From Marivita lacus (lineage in GTDB: Bacteria; Pseudomonadota; Alphaproteobacteria; Rhodobacterales; Rhodobacteraceae): a stretch of 64,000 nucleotides of DNA. The stretch lies in assembly GCF_014637725.1 (NCBI RefSeq), contig NZ_BMFC01000012.1, forward strand, positions 62,001 to 126,000, written 5' to 3'. Below, piece by piece: positions 54,276 through 63,434 of this stretch. Within the stretch, counting starts at the first letter, position 1; each line of letters starts with the position of its first letter. The notes under the pieces were generated by a model, which had not been told where the DNA came from, ran no database searches, and saw nothing but the letters and a program-made list of their open reading frames with translations. The translations under genes and the position numbers were made by a program.

Positions 54276-54294
54276 TTGCTTACAGAACTTGTAA
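54276..54294. promoter_or_regulatory. Candidate LysR binding site upstream of tctC
   Basis: TTACAGAACTTGTAA at 54280-54294 is a clean TTACA-N5-TGTAA dyad containing the LysR-type T-N11-A form. Four bases before it begins the shared 11-mer TTGCTTACAGA (54276-54286), also found at 43271. It sits 89 bases before the tctC start and 24 bases from the LysR start. Confidence 0.6.
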
Positions 54295-54382
54295 TTTTTT
54301 ATTTCTTCGTCAAAGCTCTACTTAAGGTTAACGTAAGTCAAGAGCCCGCAACAGGGCCTGAACTTCAATTTGGGAGGAGACT

Positions 54383-55360
54383 ATGAAACTACGGACTCTA
54401 GGGTCGGCATTGGCGCTCGGGGTGGGCCTCATTGCTGGAACGGCGATGGCGGAATACCCTGAACGCCCGATCAACATGATCATTCCGTACGGTGCCGGTG
54501 GCGCCACGGACATTTCCGCACGCACCATTGCCGAGGCACTGGGCACCGCTGCGGGCAAGCCGCTGATCATGGCCAACGTCACCGGGGCAGGCGGCGCGAC
54601 CGGATCGGTTGCCGTGCAGAACGCCAAGCCCGATGGTTACACGATGCTGTTCGCGCGTGTCGGATCGCATTCGGTCAACCCGGCGATGAAGGCAACCTTG
54701 CCCTACACGCTGGATGATTTCCGCTTTGTCACGGTCTACGAGATCAACCCCGTGGCCTGCGCGGTGCGCCCGGACAGCGGCATCGAATCGATGGATGACC
54801 TTGTCGCCAAGGTGGCCGAAGGGGGCGTCAGCTACAGCTCCTCCGGTGTCGGATCGCTGCTGCACCTTGCCGGTGCGATGGTGCTCAAGGAATTCGGCGT
54901 CGAGGACCCTCTGAACGCTGCCACGCATATTCCCCAGAAGGGGGGCGGTGAAGCAGCTACAGCGGTTCTGAACGGTACGGTGACGTTTATCTGCACCAAC
55001 ACATCCGCTTTGGCGAATTTCGTGGCGAACAATCAGCTCAAGCCGATTTTGGTCACCACCGAAGAGCCGGTTGTCGGCTTCGATGCACCGACGGCAAACG
55101 ATCTGGGCAAGCCGCGCCTGAATGCGCTGGTCGGCTGGACAGGCATCGCCGGTCCCGCAGGTCTGCCGGATGATGTCAGCGCCAAGTGGGGCGACTGGAT
55201 CGTCGAGGCCGCACAGGACGCCAAGTTCTCGGATACGATGGCATCCATGGGTTCGGTCATCGATGTGATGAGTCCCGAAGAGGCCATCGACTTCATCAAC
55301 GGTCAGTACGCGGTGTTCAAGGCACTGGTCGACGAGTTGGGGATGCGGATCGAGGGCTAA
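54383..55360 (+). CDS. tctC: TTT transporter solute-binding protein (second copy)
   Basis: The 325-residue TctC/Bug protein has a signal peptide (about 1-23, AGTAMA) and EYPERPINMIIPYGAGGATD at the start of the mature protein. A strong GGGAGGAGA site precedes ATG 54383. It should bind a carboxylate in the periplasm for the downstream TctBA. Divergent LysR control and the shared regulatory motif point to the substrate of the SDH/fumarase-like operon. Confidence 0.92.
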   Translation: MKLRTLGSALALGVGLIAGTAMAEYPERPINMIIPYGAGGATDISARTIAEALGTAAGKPLIMANVTGAGGATGSVAVQNAKPDGYTMLFARVGSHSVNPAMKATLPYTLDDFRFVTVYEINPVACAVRPDSGIESMDDLVAKVAEGGVSYSSSGVGSLLHLAGAMVLKEFGVEDPLNAATHIPQKGGGEAATAVLNGTVTFICTNTSALANFVANNQLKPILVTTEEPVVGFDAPTANDLGKPRLNALVGWTGIAGPAGLPDDVSAKWGDWIVEAAQDAKFSDTMASMGSVIDVMSPEEAIDFINGQYAVFKALVDELGMRIEG

Positions 55361-55391
55361 GACCCTGATCCGATGACCCAGACCTAGCTTA

Positions 55392-55415
55392 CGCCGGGGC
55401 CCTTTGGCCTCGGCG
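55392..55415 (+). terminator. Hairpin between tctC and tctB
   Basis: CGCCGGGGCC (55392-55401) pairs with GGCCTCGGCG (55406-55415), nine of ten bases, with a four-base loop and TTTCC after it. Such a structure after a binding-protein gene often reduces read-through, so that the binding protein is made in excess. Confidence 0.6.
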
Positions 55416-55441
55416 TTTCCACCTGCGGAGCCCCCTTGCCC

Positions 55442-55939
55442 ATGTCCCAGAAATCGCTGCACCTGCGCCTGGGGATCGTTGCATCCCTGTTCGCGCTGTT
55501 TCTCATGTTCTACGCCATTCCAAACTACGTCTTTGCCCCGTCCAACGTCCGCAACATCATCCTGTCGCCAAAGTTCTGGCCCTATGTTCTGGCTGGGTTC
55601 ACCGCGTTCATCGGGCTGGCCTTGCTGTTCAACGCGGTCACCTCGGCGACGGACACCCCGTTCGAGGATGAGGAAACCGGTCATCCCGAAGGTTCGGCAC
55701 CTTGGATGCGGCTTGGCGCGTTGGGTGCGATCATGCTGCTGGTCATGTTCGGCCTGCCACTTCTGGGCATGGTCTGGACCGCGATGCTGGCCTTTGCGGC
55801 CTGCGCCTTCCTGTTTCGCACGCGGCACCCTGTGGCCGCCGTTGTCTGCGCGGTGGTTGTGCCGCTTCTGCTTTACGCGTTCTTTGCGCATGTCGCCGGT
55901 GTGGCGATCCCGCAGGGTGAATTCGTGAGGCTGCCATGA
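55442..55939 (+). CDS. tctB: TTT transporter small membrane subunit (second copy)
   Basis: The 165-residue protein has four predicted helices (LRLGIVASLFALFLMFYAI, FWPYVLAGFTAFIGLALLF, LGAIMLLVMFGLPLLGMVW, VVCAVVVPLLLYAFFAHVAG) and fits TctB. Two starts are possible, TTG 55436 and ATG 55442; the GGAG at 55427-55430 fits TTG better by spacing, but ATG is the stronger codon. It overlaps tctA by four bases. Confidence 0.82.
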   Translation: MSQKSLHLRLGIVASLFALFLMFYAIPNYVFAPSNVRNIILSPKFWPYVLAGFTAFIGLALLFNAVTSATDTPFEDEETGHPEGSAPWMRLGALGAIMLLVMFGLPLLGMVWTAMLAFAACAFLFRTRHPVAAVVCAVVVPLLLYAFFAHVAGVAIPQGEFVRLP

Positions 55940-57426
55940 GCCTGATGGACTCTCTCGCCGCCGGCTTTGCGCTGGTCGGAAATATCGAAGCCTTCCTGAT
56001 GCTGTTCATTGGTCTGGTCGTCGGGGTCATCGCCGGGGCGATCCCCGGATTGTCCGCGACGATGGCGGTGGCGTTGACCTTGCCCTTCACCTTTGCAATG
56101 ACCCCGATCAACGCGATCCTGCTTTTGCTGGGGGTCTACAAGGGCGGCATCTTTGGCGGCTCGATCCCCGCCATCCTGATCAAGACGCCGGGCACACCGG
56201 CTTCGTCTGCCACGATCCTTGACGGGCACCCGATGGCCGAGCGCGGTGAGGCGGGGCGCGCGCTGGGCATGGCGCTTTATGCGTCCTGTACTGCCGACGC
56301 GGTGTCGAATCTCGCGCTGATCCTCTTTGCAGGGTGGCTCGCGTCCTTCGCGCTCAACTTCGGCCCGCCCGAGTTCTTTGCGCTGATCCTGTTCTCGCTG
56401 ACCATCATCGCGGGCGTGTCGGGCGAAAGCCTGTTGCGCGGCGCGCTGTCGGCCTTGGCAGGGCTGCTGCTGGCGACCATCGGGCTTGATCTGGTCTATG
56501 GCACCAACCGCTTCACTCTGGGCAATCCGAACATGATGGGCGGGCTGAACTTCATCGCGGTGCTGATCGGTCTCTTCGCCATCCCCGAGATCATCTCGAT
56601 GGCATGGAACCCTGTGGCGCATCTGGGCAAGACCCGGGCGCTGGGAAAGTCGCGGTGCAGTTGGGCGGACTACAAGAACAGCTTCAAGAGCATCATCCGG
56701 GGCAGCATGATCGGCGTGTTCCTCGGCTCCATCCCCGGCATCGGGGCAGCGCCTGCGGCCTTCCTGAGCTATTCCGAGGCGCGGCGTACGTCCAAGAACC
56801 AGGCCAATTTCGGCAAGGGAGAGATCGAGGGGGTCGCGGCCTCCGAATCCGGCAACAACGGCGTGGCAGGCGCAACCCTGATCCCGCTGCTTGCGCTCGG
56901 TGTGCCGGGTGACGTGATCACCGCGATCATCATCGGTGCCTTCATGGTGCACGGGCTGCAACCCGGTCCGATGATGTTCATTCTCAACGTCGACATCATC
57001 TACGGGCTCTTCATCGGCCTGATCGTCAGTTCGGTCTTCCTGCTGATCGTGGGGTCGGTGGCGATCAGGGGGTTCCGGTTCGTTGCGGATGTGCCCAAGC
57101 GCATCCTGATGCCCGGCGTTCTGATCCTGTGCATCTACGGCGTCTTTGCGGTGAACAACAACATCTTCGACGTGGGTGTGATGTTCGTCATGGGCTGGGT
57201 CGGCTACATCATGATGCGCAACCGCATCCCTGCCGCACCGTTCCTGATCGCGTTCATCCTTGGCCCGCTGCTCGAGGACAATTTCCGCCAGGCGATGCTG
57301 ATGTCGGGCAGCGATCCCATCATCCTGTTCCGGGGGCCGATCACGTGGTTCTTCTGGTTCCTGACATGTCTGACCGTGTTCGCCATTACCCGCAGCACGC
57401 TGCGCAAACGCGTGCCGCTCAGTTAA
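55936..57426 (+). CDS. tctA: TTT transporter large membrane subunit (second copy)
   Basis: The 496-residue TctA permease shows the two repeated family segments, GAIPGLSATMAVALTLPFTF and SIPGIGAAPAAFLSYSEARR, and KGGIFGGSIPAILIKTPGTPAS. It imports a carboxylate in symport with a cation. Its stop lies eight bases inside the end of the convergent exonuclease gene. Confidence 0.95.
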   Translation: MSLMDSLAAGFALVGNIEAFLMLFIGLVVGVIAGAIPGLSATMAVALTLPFTFAMTPINAILLLLGVYKGGIFGGSIPAILIKTPGTPASSATILDGHPMAERGEAGRALGMALYASCTADAVSNLALILFAGWLASFALNFGPPEFFALILFSLTIIAGVSGESLLRGALSALAGLLLATIGLDLVYGTNRFTLGNPNMMGGLNFIAVLIGLFAIPEIISMAWNPVAHLGKTRALGKSRCSWADYKNSFKSIIRGSMIGVFLGSIPGIGAAPAAFLSYSEARRTSKNQANFGKGEIEGVAASESGNNGVAGATLIPLLALGVPGDVITAIIIGAFMVHGLQPGPMMFILNVDIIYGLFIGLIVSSVFLLIVGSVAIRGFRFVADVPKRILMPGVLILCIYGVFAVNNNIFDVGVMFVMGWVGYIMMRNRIPAAPFLIAFILGPLLEDNFRQAMLMSGSDPIILFRGPITWFFWFLTCLTVFAITRSTLRKRVPLS

Positions 57427-58837
57427 GATCTTCGAGGAGGCGGCCATGGCGGCGCGTCTCCTCGATCACCTGACCGAAGGTGGTCAGCCCGCGCGCTTCG
57501 AGCATCGGCAGCATCTTCACCAGCACTTCGGCCGTGGCGCGGGCATCCCCAAGCGCGGTGTGGCGCAGCTCTGCCGGGATCGAGACATTGAGGCGCTCGC
57601 AGAGCGCATCCAGCGTATGCCGCTCACTGGCCCCGAACAACACGGCGGACAACAGCACCGTATCGAGGATCGGATGATCCCAGGTGACACCCGTGTCCTT
57701 GGCCTGCCGGTGCAGGAACGCCATGTCGAAGGGCGCGTTATGCGCCACGATCACCGCGTCGCGGGAAAAGTCGTGAAACCGCTTGGCCACCGTCCGGATA
57801 TCCGGCTTGCCGCGCACCATCGCGTCGGTGACCTTGTGCACCTTGGTCGACGCAGGCGGAATCGGTCGTCCCGGATCGACCAGCTGGTTGATCTGTTCAC
57901 CTTCGATGATGCGTCCGTTCAGCACCCGTACAGCACCCAGCTGCACAACGTCGTCCTTGTGCGGCAGAAGCCCCGTTGTTTCCGTGTCGAACACTGAAAA
58001 GCACAGGCCCCGAAGAGGCCGGTCGAGGATGTCCATCTCGGCTGCACCGCGTTGCTGATCCAGCAGGTCGAAATCATAAACCAGCGGGCGCGGCGCATCG
58101 GGCGACAGGTCCAGCGTCTGGCTGTCGATCACCATCAGGTAGCCACCGCCGTCCATCGGCTTGAGCCGCGTGTCAAAGCTCTGTGTGCCGTCTGGCGATT
58201 GCGCGGTGAACTGCACATCCATGCCGGTCCGGCCCAATGTGCCCACCGCCGCGCCAAGGCTGCTGGGGTCGAAATACTCGGTGATCTGCGCGTTCAGGCG
58301 CGGTACGCCCAGCTGCGCCAGCACCTCTGCGGCCTGTCCGTCGTAAAGCACGATCTGACTATTCGGATTGACGAGAATTGTTGCCACCGGGATCTCGGTC
58401 AGCAGGGCCGTCAGACGGGCTTTCTCGGTGGTCAGGCGCGCGGTTTCCCGTGCGATGGCCTGTGCCGTGGTCAGGGCGGTGTCGTTCAGCTGACGGGTCA
58501 CCGCCGATGCCGCCGGGGCCAGATCGCCCAGATAGCGCGCGCCCTGCATGTCCAATTCGCCCTCGACACCGGCATGGGCGCGGCTCCGCATCTGCGCGGC
58601 CAGCCGTTCGATGGGTTTGGCGACGTTCTCGTCGAACAGAAGCCAGATCGCGACCGTCAGCCCAAGGATCAGGAACGCCGCAAGGATGGCCGCAAAGGTG
58701 AATCCGTTGGCAACCGTGGTCTCGATCGCGCGGGCATGGCCGAACCACAGCGCCACGCCGACCGAGGCCAGTGCGCCAAGGCCCAGCAGGCAGAAAAACA
58801 GGAAGATGCGCAGGCGCAGGCTGAGGTTTGACAGCAT
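57419..58837 (-). CDS. Membrane-anchored DnaQ-like 3'-5' exonuclease
   Basis: The 472-residue protein has two N-terminal membrane helices (about 8-30 and 42-65) and a HAMP-like segment. A PAS-like domain (about 130-240, LLTEIPVATILVNPNSQIVLYDG in parts) and a C-terminal DEDDh exonuclease domain follow (about 270-455: FDTETTGLL, HNAPFDMAFL, HTALGDARATAEVL). An exonuclease joined to a sensor-like membrane part is unusual, although this fusion is recurrent beside symporter/DUF294 genes. It may act in signalling, perhaps on nucleic acids or nucleotides, not in replication. Confidence 0.82.
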   Translation of the reverse strand: MLSNLSLRLRIFLFFCLLGLGALASVGVALWFGHARAIETTVANGFTFAAILAAFLILGLTVAIWLLFDENVAKPIERLAAQMRSRAHAGVEGELDMQGARYLGDLAPAASAVTRQLNDTALTTAQAIARETARLTTEKARLTALLTEIPVATILVNPNSQIVLYDGQAAEVLAQLGVPRLNAQITEYFDPSSLGAAVGTLGRTGMDVQFTAQSPDGTQSFDTRLKPMDGGGYLMVIDSQTLDLSPDAPRPLVYDFDLLDQQRGAAEMDILDRPLRGLCFSVFDTETTGLLPHKDDVVQLGAVRVLNGRIIEGEQINQLVDPGRPIPPASTKVHKVTDAMVRGKPDIRTVAKRFHDFSRDAVIVAHNAPFDMAFLHRQAKDTGVTWDHPILDTVLLSAVLFGASERHTLDALCERLNVSIPAELRHTALGDARATAEVLVKMLPMLEARGLTTFGQVIEETRRHGRLLEDLN

Positions 58838-58841
58838 GGTC

Positions 58842-59342
58842 TCACCCCCGGTCGCAGACGCCGGTGACGATGGGATCATCCCCGGGCGTGGAGCGCCAGA
58901 CCGGATCGCCACCATCGCCCAAAGCCGGATCGGCGCGCTGGCCGGTGTCGCAATTGACCATCAGTTCCACTGCCTGAACGGTGCCCCAGCGGCGGAAGAA
59001 ATAGATATCCGCCATGAAGAGCGCCGCATCCTCGGAATTGGCGCGCACATTGCCCGCATCCAGCGCGATGAAGCGGTCGGTATAGGGCACCACATAGGTC
59101 CAGGGGCGGTAAAACGCGGTATTCTCGGCGGTCTGCACCACGGTGAGCCCTTCGGGCAATGCCTGAGCCGTGCGCGAGAACCAGCTGTATTCGCTGCTGA
59201 TCGTCGTGCCCAGCATCGCGGCCCCCGCCGCCACCGGGATCAGCCATTTCGGCACGCGGGCGCCCGCGATCCGGGCAACCAGCATCATCACGCCCGCCCC
59301 GGCAATGCCGGCGACAATCACCGCGATCAGTTCCAGAAACAT
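58842..59342 (-). CDS. Unrecognised small membrane protein
   Basis: The 166-residue protein has two N-terminal hydrophobic helices (about 3-25 and 35-50) and a soluble C-terminal part containing WTYVVPYTDRFIALDAGN and ADIYFFRRWG. I do not recognise a family. It is located four bases before the exonuclease start and after the DUF294 gene, so it is probably in the same operon as both. Confidence 0.7.
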   Translation of the reverse strand: MFLELIAVIVAGIAGAGVMMLVARIAGARVPKWLIPVAAGAAMLGTTISSEYSWFSRTAQALPEGLTVVQTAENTAFYRPWTYVVPYTDRFIALDAGNVRANSEDAALFMADIYFFRRWGTVQAVELMVNCDTGQRADPALGDGGDPVWRSTPGDDPIVTGVCDRG

Positions 59343-59367
59343 CAATCGTCCTCCCAAACGATGCGCG

Positions 59368-61191
59368 TCAGCTCAGCATGCCGCGCCCGTGCCCAACTGC
59401 CGATTGCAGCGACTTTATCACCACGAAGGCATCGCGTAGATGACTTCGCTCAAAATCCGACAGGTCTGTCGGGCTTAGAAAATTGTCGGGGATGATGCCA
59501 GCACGAACCTGTGCCGCCTGATGCTCGAGCCGGGTTTCGGCGATCAGGTCATAGGCATCGCGCAGATCCTTGCCGCCGGATTTACTCAGAACCCCGGCCT
59601 CCATGGCCGCGTCAAGCCGTGCCGCCGTGTTCACCGCCGTGAGCTTGCCTTGCAGCGCGTAGATGCGCGCCAGGTCCACCACCGGCACTACGCCATTGTG
59701 CTTGAGGTCGATCATGTTCTTGTGCTCGCCCGACCGGATCGTGGCAAACCCGCGCAACAATCCCAAGGGTGGCGTGTGCTTGAGCGAGTTCGACACCATG
59801 TGCGCGACAAAGATCGAATTGGCCGACGCCTTGCGCAGGGTTGCGGTCTGCAAATCCTCGAACAGCCCCTTGGCCCCTCCGATGGGGCGCAGGTCGAACA
59901 TGACGCTGGCCAGCATCTGCGCCTCGGGCGAGGGCGTCTTGATCCAGCTGGTGAAATACTCGCGCCAGACGCGTACGGGTTGCCGCCAGCGCGGGTTGGT
60001 CGCCATCATGTCGCCGGGGCAATAGACATAGCCGCAGGTGTCCAGCCCGTCGCAGACGAACCGCGCGAGGGCTTCGAAATAGGGCATGTCGGGTTCGGTC
60101 ACTCTGTCATCGAGGAAGAGACAATTGTCCTGATCGCTCACGCCGGTCTGTTCCTGTCTCCCCTGAGACCCGCAAGCCAGCCAGAGATACGGCACCGGCG
60201 GCGCGCCAAACTGCTCTTCGGCCAGCGCCAGAAGACGGCGCGTCGCGGTATCCGCCACATCGGTGATCAGCCGTGTGATGACCTCGTGGCGGTTGCCGCC
60301 TGCCACAAGCTGGCCCAGCAGTTGCGGAATGCGGCGGGTGACCTGTGCCATGTCTTCGGCGCTGCCCGCATGGGCGATCTCGGACACAAGCTCGGCCGAG
60401 CTGACCGCCTGGAACCGGGTGAGGTCTGTCTGGGTGACAATGCCCACCAGCTTGCCCACCTGCGTCACCGGGATATGCCCGATGCGCCGCTCCATCATCA
60501 TGTGAAGCACGTCTGACCCGATGGCCGACGGGGGCAGGGTGACCGGACCCGGCGTCATCACACGGCTGATCGGCGTGTCGAACGGCAACCCGTCGCCGAC
60601 CACCTTGCCTGACAGGTCGCGGATCGTGGCGATGCCTTTCAGGGTGCCGCCCTCGGTGATGCAGATGGATGACACCCGCGCATCGCGCATCAGACGTGCC
60701 GCGCTTTGTACATCGGTGTCGGAGGGGCAAGTCAGGGGCATGGTCGCCATCAGCGACTCGACCCGCGTGGTAGCGAGGCTTGCCTTGTTCGGGCGCTCGG
60801 ATCGGCTGCGGTTGAAAAAGCGCCGGAACGCCGGGTCTTCGTTCATCGCCCGGTGAAACCGCTCTGCCGGCAGGATCAGCAGCGTCGTGTCGCTCACCGC
60901 CCGCGCGGAAGTCAGGCTGGTCCCGTCGCGCAGCAACCCGCGTTCGCCAAAGGAATTGCGCGGGCCCAGAAGCGAGATCGGCACGTCATGCTCGTCGCGC
61001 ACCTCGACCTCGCCGCGGTAGACCACGAAAAGCCCGTCCAGCGGGTCGTCCAGCGCATAGATCATTCCGCCTGCCGCGATCTCGCGCACGTCGAAACTGG
61101 CGATCAGGGTCTGAAGCGCTGCGGGCTCCATGGAATCGTAGGGATGGATCGCAGACAGGAACTGCATCAGGGATGTGTCGGATAGCGTCAT
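59368..61191 (-). CDS. cNMP-binding/CBS/DUF294 nucleotidyltransferase-like regulator
   Basis: The 607-residue protein has four parts: a cyclic-nucleotide-binding-like domain (about 15-130, FGERGLLRDG), a CBS pair (about 145-270), a DUF294 nucleotidyltransferase-like domain (about 290-440, CGSQGRQEQTGVSDQDN) and a C-terminal DUF294_C domain. This architecture is typically found beside ActP-like sodium symporters, where it is thought to control transport or signalling. ATG 61191 follows AAAGGGC; an upstream ATG at 61206 is possible. Confidence 0.88.
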   Translation of the reverse strand: MTLSDTSLMQFLSAIHPYDSMEPAALQTLIASFDVREIAAGGMIYALDDPLDGLFVVYRGEVEVRDEHDVPISLLGPRNSFGERGLLRDGTSLTSARAVSDTTLLILPAERFHRAMNEDPAFRRFFNRSRSERPNKASLATTRVESLMATMPLTCPSDTDVQSAARLMRDARVSSICITEGGTLKGIATIRDLSGKVVGDGLPFDTPISRVMTPGPVTLPPSAIGSDVLHMMMERRIGHIPVTQVGKLVGIVTQTDLTRFQAVSSAELVSEIAHAGSAEDMAQVTRRIPQLLGQLVAGGNRHEVITRLITDVADTATRRLLALAEEQFGAPPVPYLWLACGSQGRQEQTGVSDQDNCLFLDDRVTEPDMPYFEALARFVCDGLDTCGYVYCPGDMMATNPRWRQPVRVWREYFTSWIKTPSPEAQMLASVMFDLRPIGGAKGLFEDLQTATLRKASANSIFVAHMVSNSLKHTPPLGLLRGFATIRSGEHKNMIDLKHNGVVPVVDLARIYALQGKLTAVNTAARLDAAMEAGVLSKSGGKDLRDAYDLIAETRLEHQAAQVRAGIIPDNFLSPTDLSDFERSHLRDAFVVIKSLQSAVGHGRGMLS

Positions 61192-61290
61192 GGCATGCCC
61201 TTTCATCCGAAGTAGAAAGTCCCGCCCCGGAAGACCGGCGCGGGACCGCGGTATCAGGGGTGCGCCGCCCAAACGGCGCCTCCTGTCGGC

Positions 61291-63072
61291 TTAGTGGTCC
61301 TGCGCCACGCCCGCGCCACGGGGAACACGCACGCTTTCGACCAGTTCTTCGATCTCCTGCGGGATCGCGGCTGTCATCTTGGACACGGTGAAGGCCACCG
61401 CGAAGTTGATCAGCGCTCCCACCGCGCCAAAGCTTGTCGACTTGATCGTGCCAAGCAGCGGATCGGCATCGGTAAAGCTGTTGGTGTCAGGGATAAAGAA
61501 CCAACCCTTGTGCAGGAAGATGTAGATCACGGTCACGATCAGACCCGCCAGCATCCCGGCCACGGCACCGTAATTGTTCACCTTCGTAAAGATGCCCATC
61601 ATCAGTGCGGGGAAGATCGACGCAGCCGCCAGGCCAAAGGCCAGCGCCACGGTTTGCGCCGCAAAGCCCGGAGGATTGAGGCCCAGATAGGTGGCCACCA
61701 CGATGGCAACCGCCATGGCGATCCGCGCCGACAGAAGCTCGCCCTTTTCAGAGATACCGGGGTTCCATTGTCCCTTGATCAGGTCGTGGGACACAGCCGA
61801 CGAGATCGCCAGCAGAAGACCCGCCGCTGTCGACAGGGCCGCCGCAAGGCCACCCGCCGCCACCAGACCGATCACCCAGCCCGGAAGGTTGGCAATCTCG
61901 GGATTGGCCAGAACAAGGATGTCCTGGTTGAAGTTGGTCAGCTCGTTGCCTTCCCAGCCTTCGGTCGCCGCACGCTCCTGCATGGCGGGGCTTGCATCGT
62001 TGTAATACTGGATGCGGCCGTCGCCGTTCTTGTCTTCCCAGCCCAGAAGGCCGGTCTGCTGCCAGGTCTGCATCCAGTCATAGGCCGGATCGGTCGCGAT
62101 CTGCTCGACAGACACGGCTTCGCCGCTCGTGCCGTTCGGCCAGAACTGCTCGGTGATGTTCAGACGGGCCATCGCACCAACCGCAGGTGCGGTCAGGTAG
62201 AGAAGCGCGATGAAGACCAGCGCCCAGCCAGCCGACCAACGGGCATCCGCCACGCGCGGCACGGTGAAGAAGCGCATGATCACGTGCGGCAGACCGGCGG
62301 TGCCGATCATCAGCGACAGGGTGAAGAGCACCATGTTGAACGTGTCGCCGTGATGCATGGTGTATTCCCGGAAGCCAAGCTCGGCCACGATCTGGTCCAG
62401 CTTCTGGAGCAGAGGCAAGCCGCTTTCGAGATCCGTGCCGAAGAGGCCAAGGCCCGGAATCGGGTTGCCGGTCAGCTGCAACGAGATGAAGACGGCCGGG
62501 ATCGTGTAGGCCATGATCAGCACGACATATTGCGCCACCTGCGTATAGGTGACGCCCTTCATGCCGCCGAACACCGCGTAGGCGAACACCACCACGGCGC
62601 CGATCAGCAGTCCTACCTCGTTCGACACTTCAAGGAAGCGGCCAAAGGCCACGCCCACACCGGTCATCTGGCCGATCACGTAGGTGATCGACGCCACCAG
62701 CAGCGAAATCACCGCCACAAGCCGTGCAGTTGGGCTGTAGAAGCGGTCGCCGATGAATTCGGACACGGTGTATTTGCCGAACTTGCGCAGGTACGGCGCC
62801 AGCAGCAGCGCCAGAAGCACGTACCCACCTGTCCAGCCCATCAGGAAGGTCGAGTTGTCGTAGCCGGTAAAGGCGATGAGACCCGCCATCGAGATGAAGG
62901 ACGCCGCCGACATCCAGTCAGCGGCGGTCGCCATGCCGTTGGTGACCGGGTGCACGCCGCGACCGGCGGCGTAGAACTCCGATGTGGAGCCCGCGCGGGC
63001 CCAGATGGCGATGCCGATGTAAAGCGCAAAACTCGCGCCAACGAACAGCAGGTTGATGGTAAACTGATCCAT
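61291..63072 (-). CDS. Sodium:solute symporter (ActP/VC_2705-like)
   Basis: The 593-residue membrane protein has about 13 helices of the SSS family and resembles acetate/monocarboxylate symporters, with AAGRGVHPVTNGMATAADWMSAASFISMAGL (in parts), GGMKGVTYTQVAQY and AAGGLAAALSTAAGLLLAISSAVSHDL. It imports a small organic acid with Na+. It follows the DUF4212 gene by two bases, in the well-known two-component arrangement. The sodium gradient needed could be provided by the nqr operon in this window. Confidence 0.92.
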   Translation of the reverse strand: MDQFTINLLFVGASFALYIGIAIWARAGSTSEFYAAGRGVHPVTNGMATAADWMSAASFISMAGLIAFTGYDNSTFLMGWTGGYVLLALLLAPYLRKFGKYTVSEFIGDRFYSPTARLVAVISLLVASITYVIGQMTGVGVAFGRFLEVSNEVGLLIGAVVVFAYAVFGGMKGVTYTQVAQYVVLIMAYTIPAVFISLQLTGNPIPGLGLFGTDLESGLPLLQKLDQIVAELGFREYTMHHGDTFNMVLFTLSLMIGTAGLPHVIMRFFTVPRVADARWSAGWALVFIALLYLTAPAVGAMARLNITEQFWPNGTSGEAVSVEQIATDPAYDWMQTWQQTGLLGWEDKNGDGRIQYYNDASPAMQERAATEGWEGNELTNFNQDILVLANPEIANLPGWVIGLVAAGGLAAALSTAAGLLLAISSAVSHDLIKGQWNPGISEKGELLSARIAMAVAIVVATYLGLNPPGFAAQTVALAFGLAAASIFPALMMGIFTKVNNYGAVAGMLAGLIVTVIYIFLHKGWFFIPDTNSFTDADPLLGTIKSTSFGAVGALINFAVAFTVSKMTAAIPQEIEELVESVRVPRGAGVAQDH

Positions 63073-63074
63073 GC

Positions 63075-63362
63075 TTATTCCTCCTCGACGCCGAATTCAC
63101 GGTCGAGCTTGTTCATCCGCCAGGCGTAGAAGAAAATCAGCGCAAGAAAGACCAGGATCGACCCCTGCTGGGCGAACCAGAAACCAAGGTCGGTGCCGCC
63201 AACCGGAATACCTGACAGCATCGGCCGCAACAGGATGCCGAAGCCGAACGAACACAGGGCCCAGATCACCAGGCTGACTAGAATGATGCGCACATTTGCG
63301 GCCCAGTAGCCCGCGTCGGACTTCCCGGCTGCCTGCGCCTTTTGAGATGTTTGATCCGCCAT
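63075..63362 (-). CDS. DUF4212 small symporter subunit
   Basis: The 95-residue protein has two membrane helices (IILVSLVIWALCSFGFGILL and LGFWFAQQGSILVFLALIFFYAW in parts) and the DUF4212 pattern. It is regularly encoded before an ActP-type symporter and is presumed to be its subunit. The start is preceded by GAGGAGG. Confidence 0.92.
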   Translation of the reverse strand: MADQTSQKAQAAGKSDAGYWAANVRIILVSLVIWALCSFGFGILLRPMLSGIPVGGTDLGFWFAQQGSILVFLALIFFYAWRMNKLDREFGVEEE

Positions 63363-63434
63363 CGCGGGTCCTCCTCTTCCTACGTTGACGTGCCCCGATT
63401 GCGCGGGGAAACGTATCCTGTGTGCAGCGACCGC

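Noticed and set aside
63380-63420. CCCCG/CGGGG pairing after adk as a terminator
   Set aside because: Five base pairs with no T run on the minus strand.
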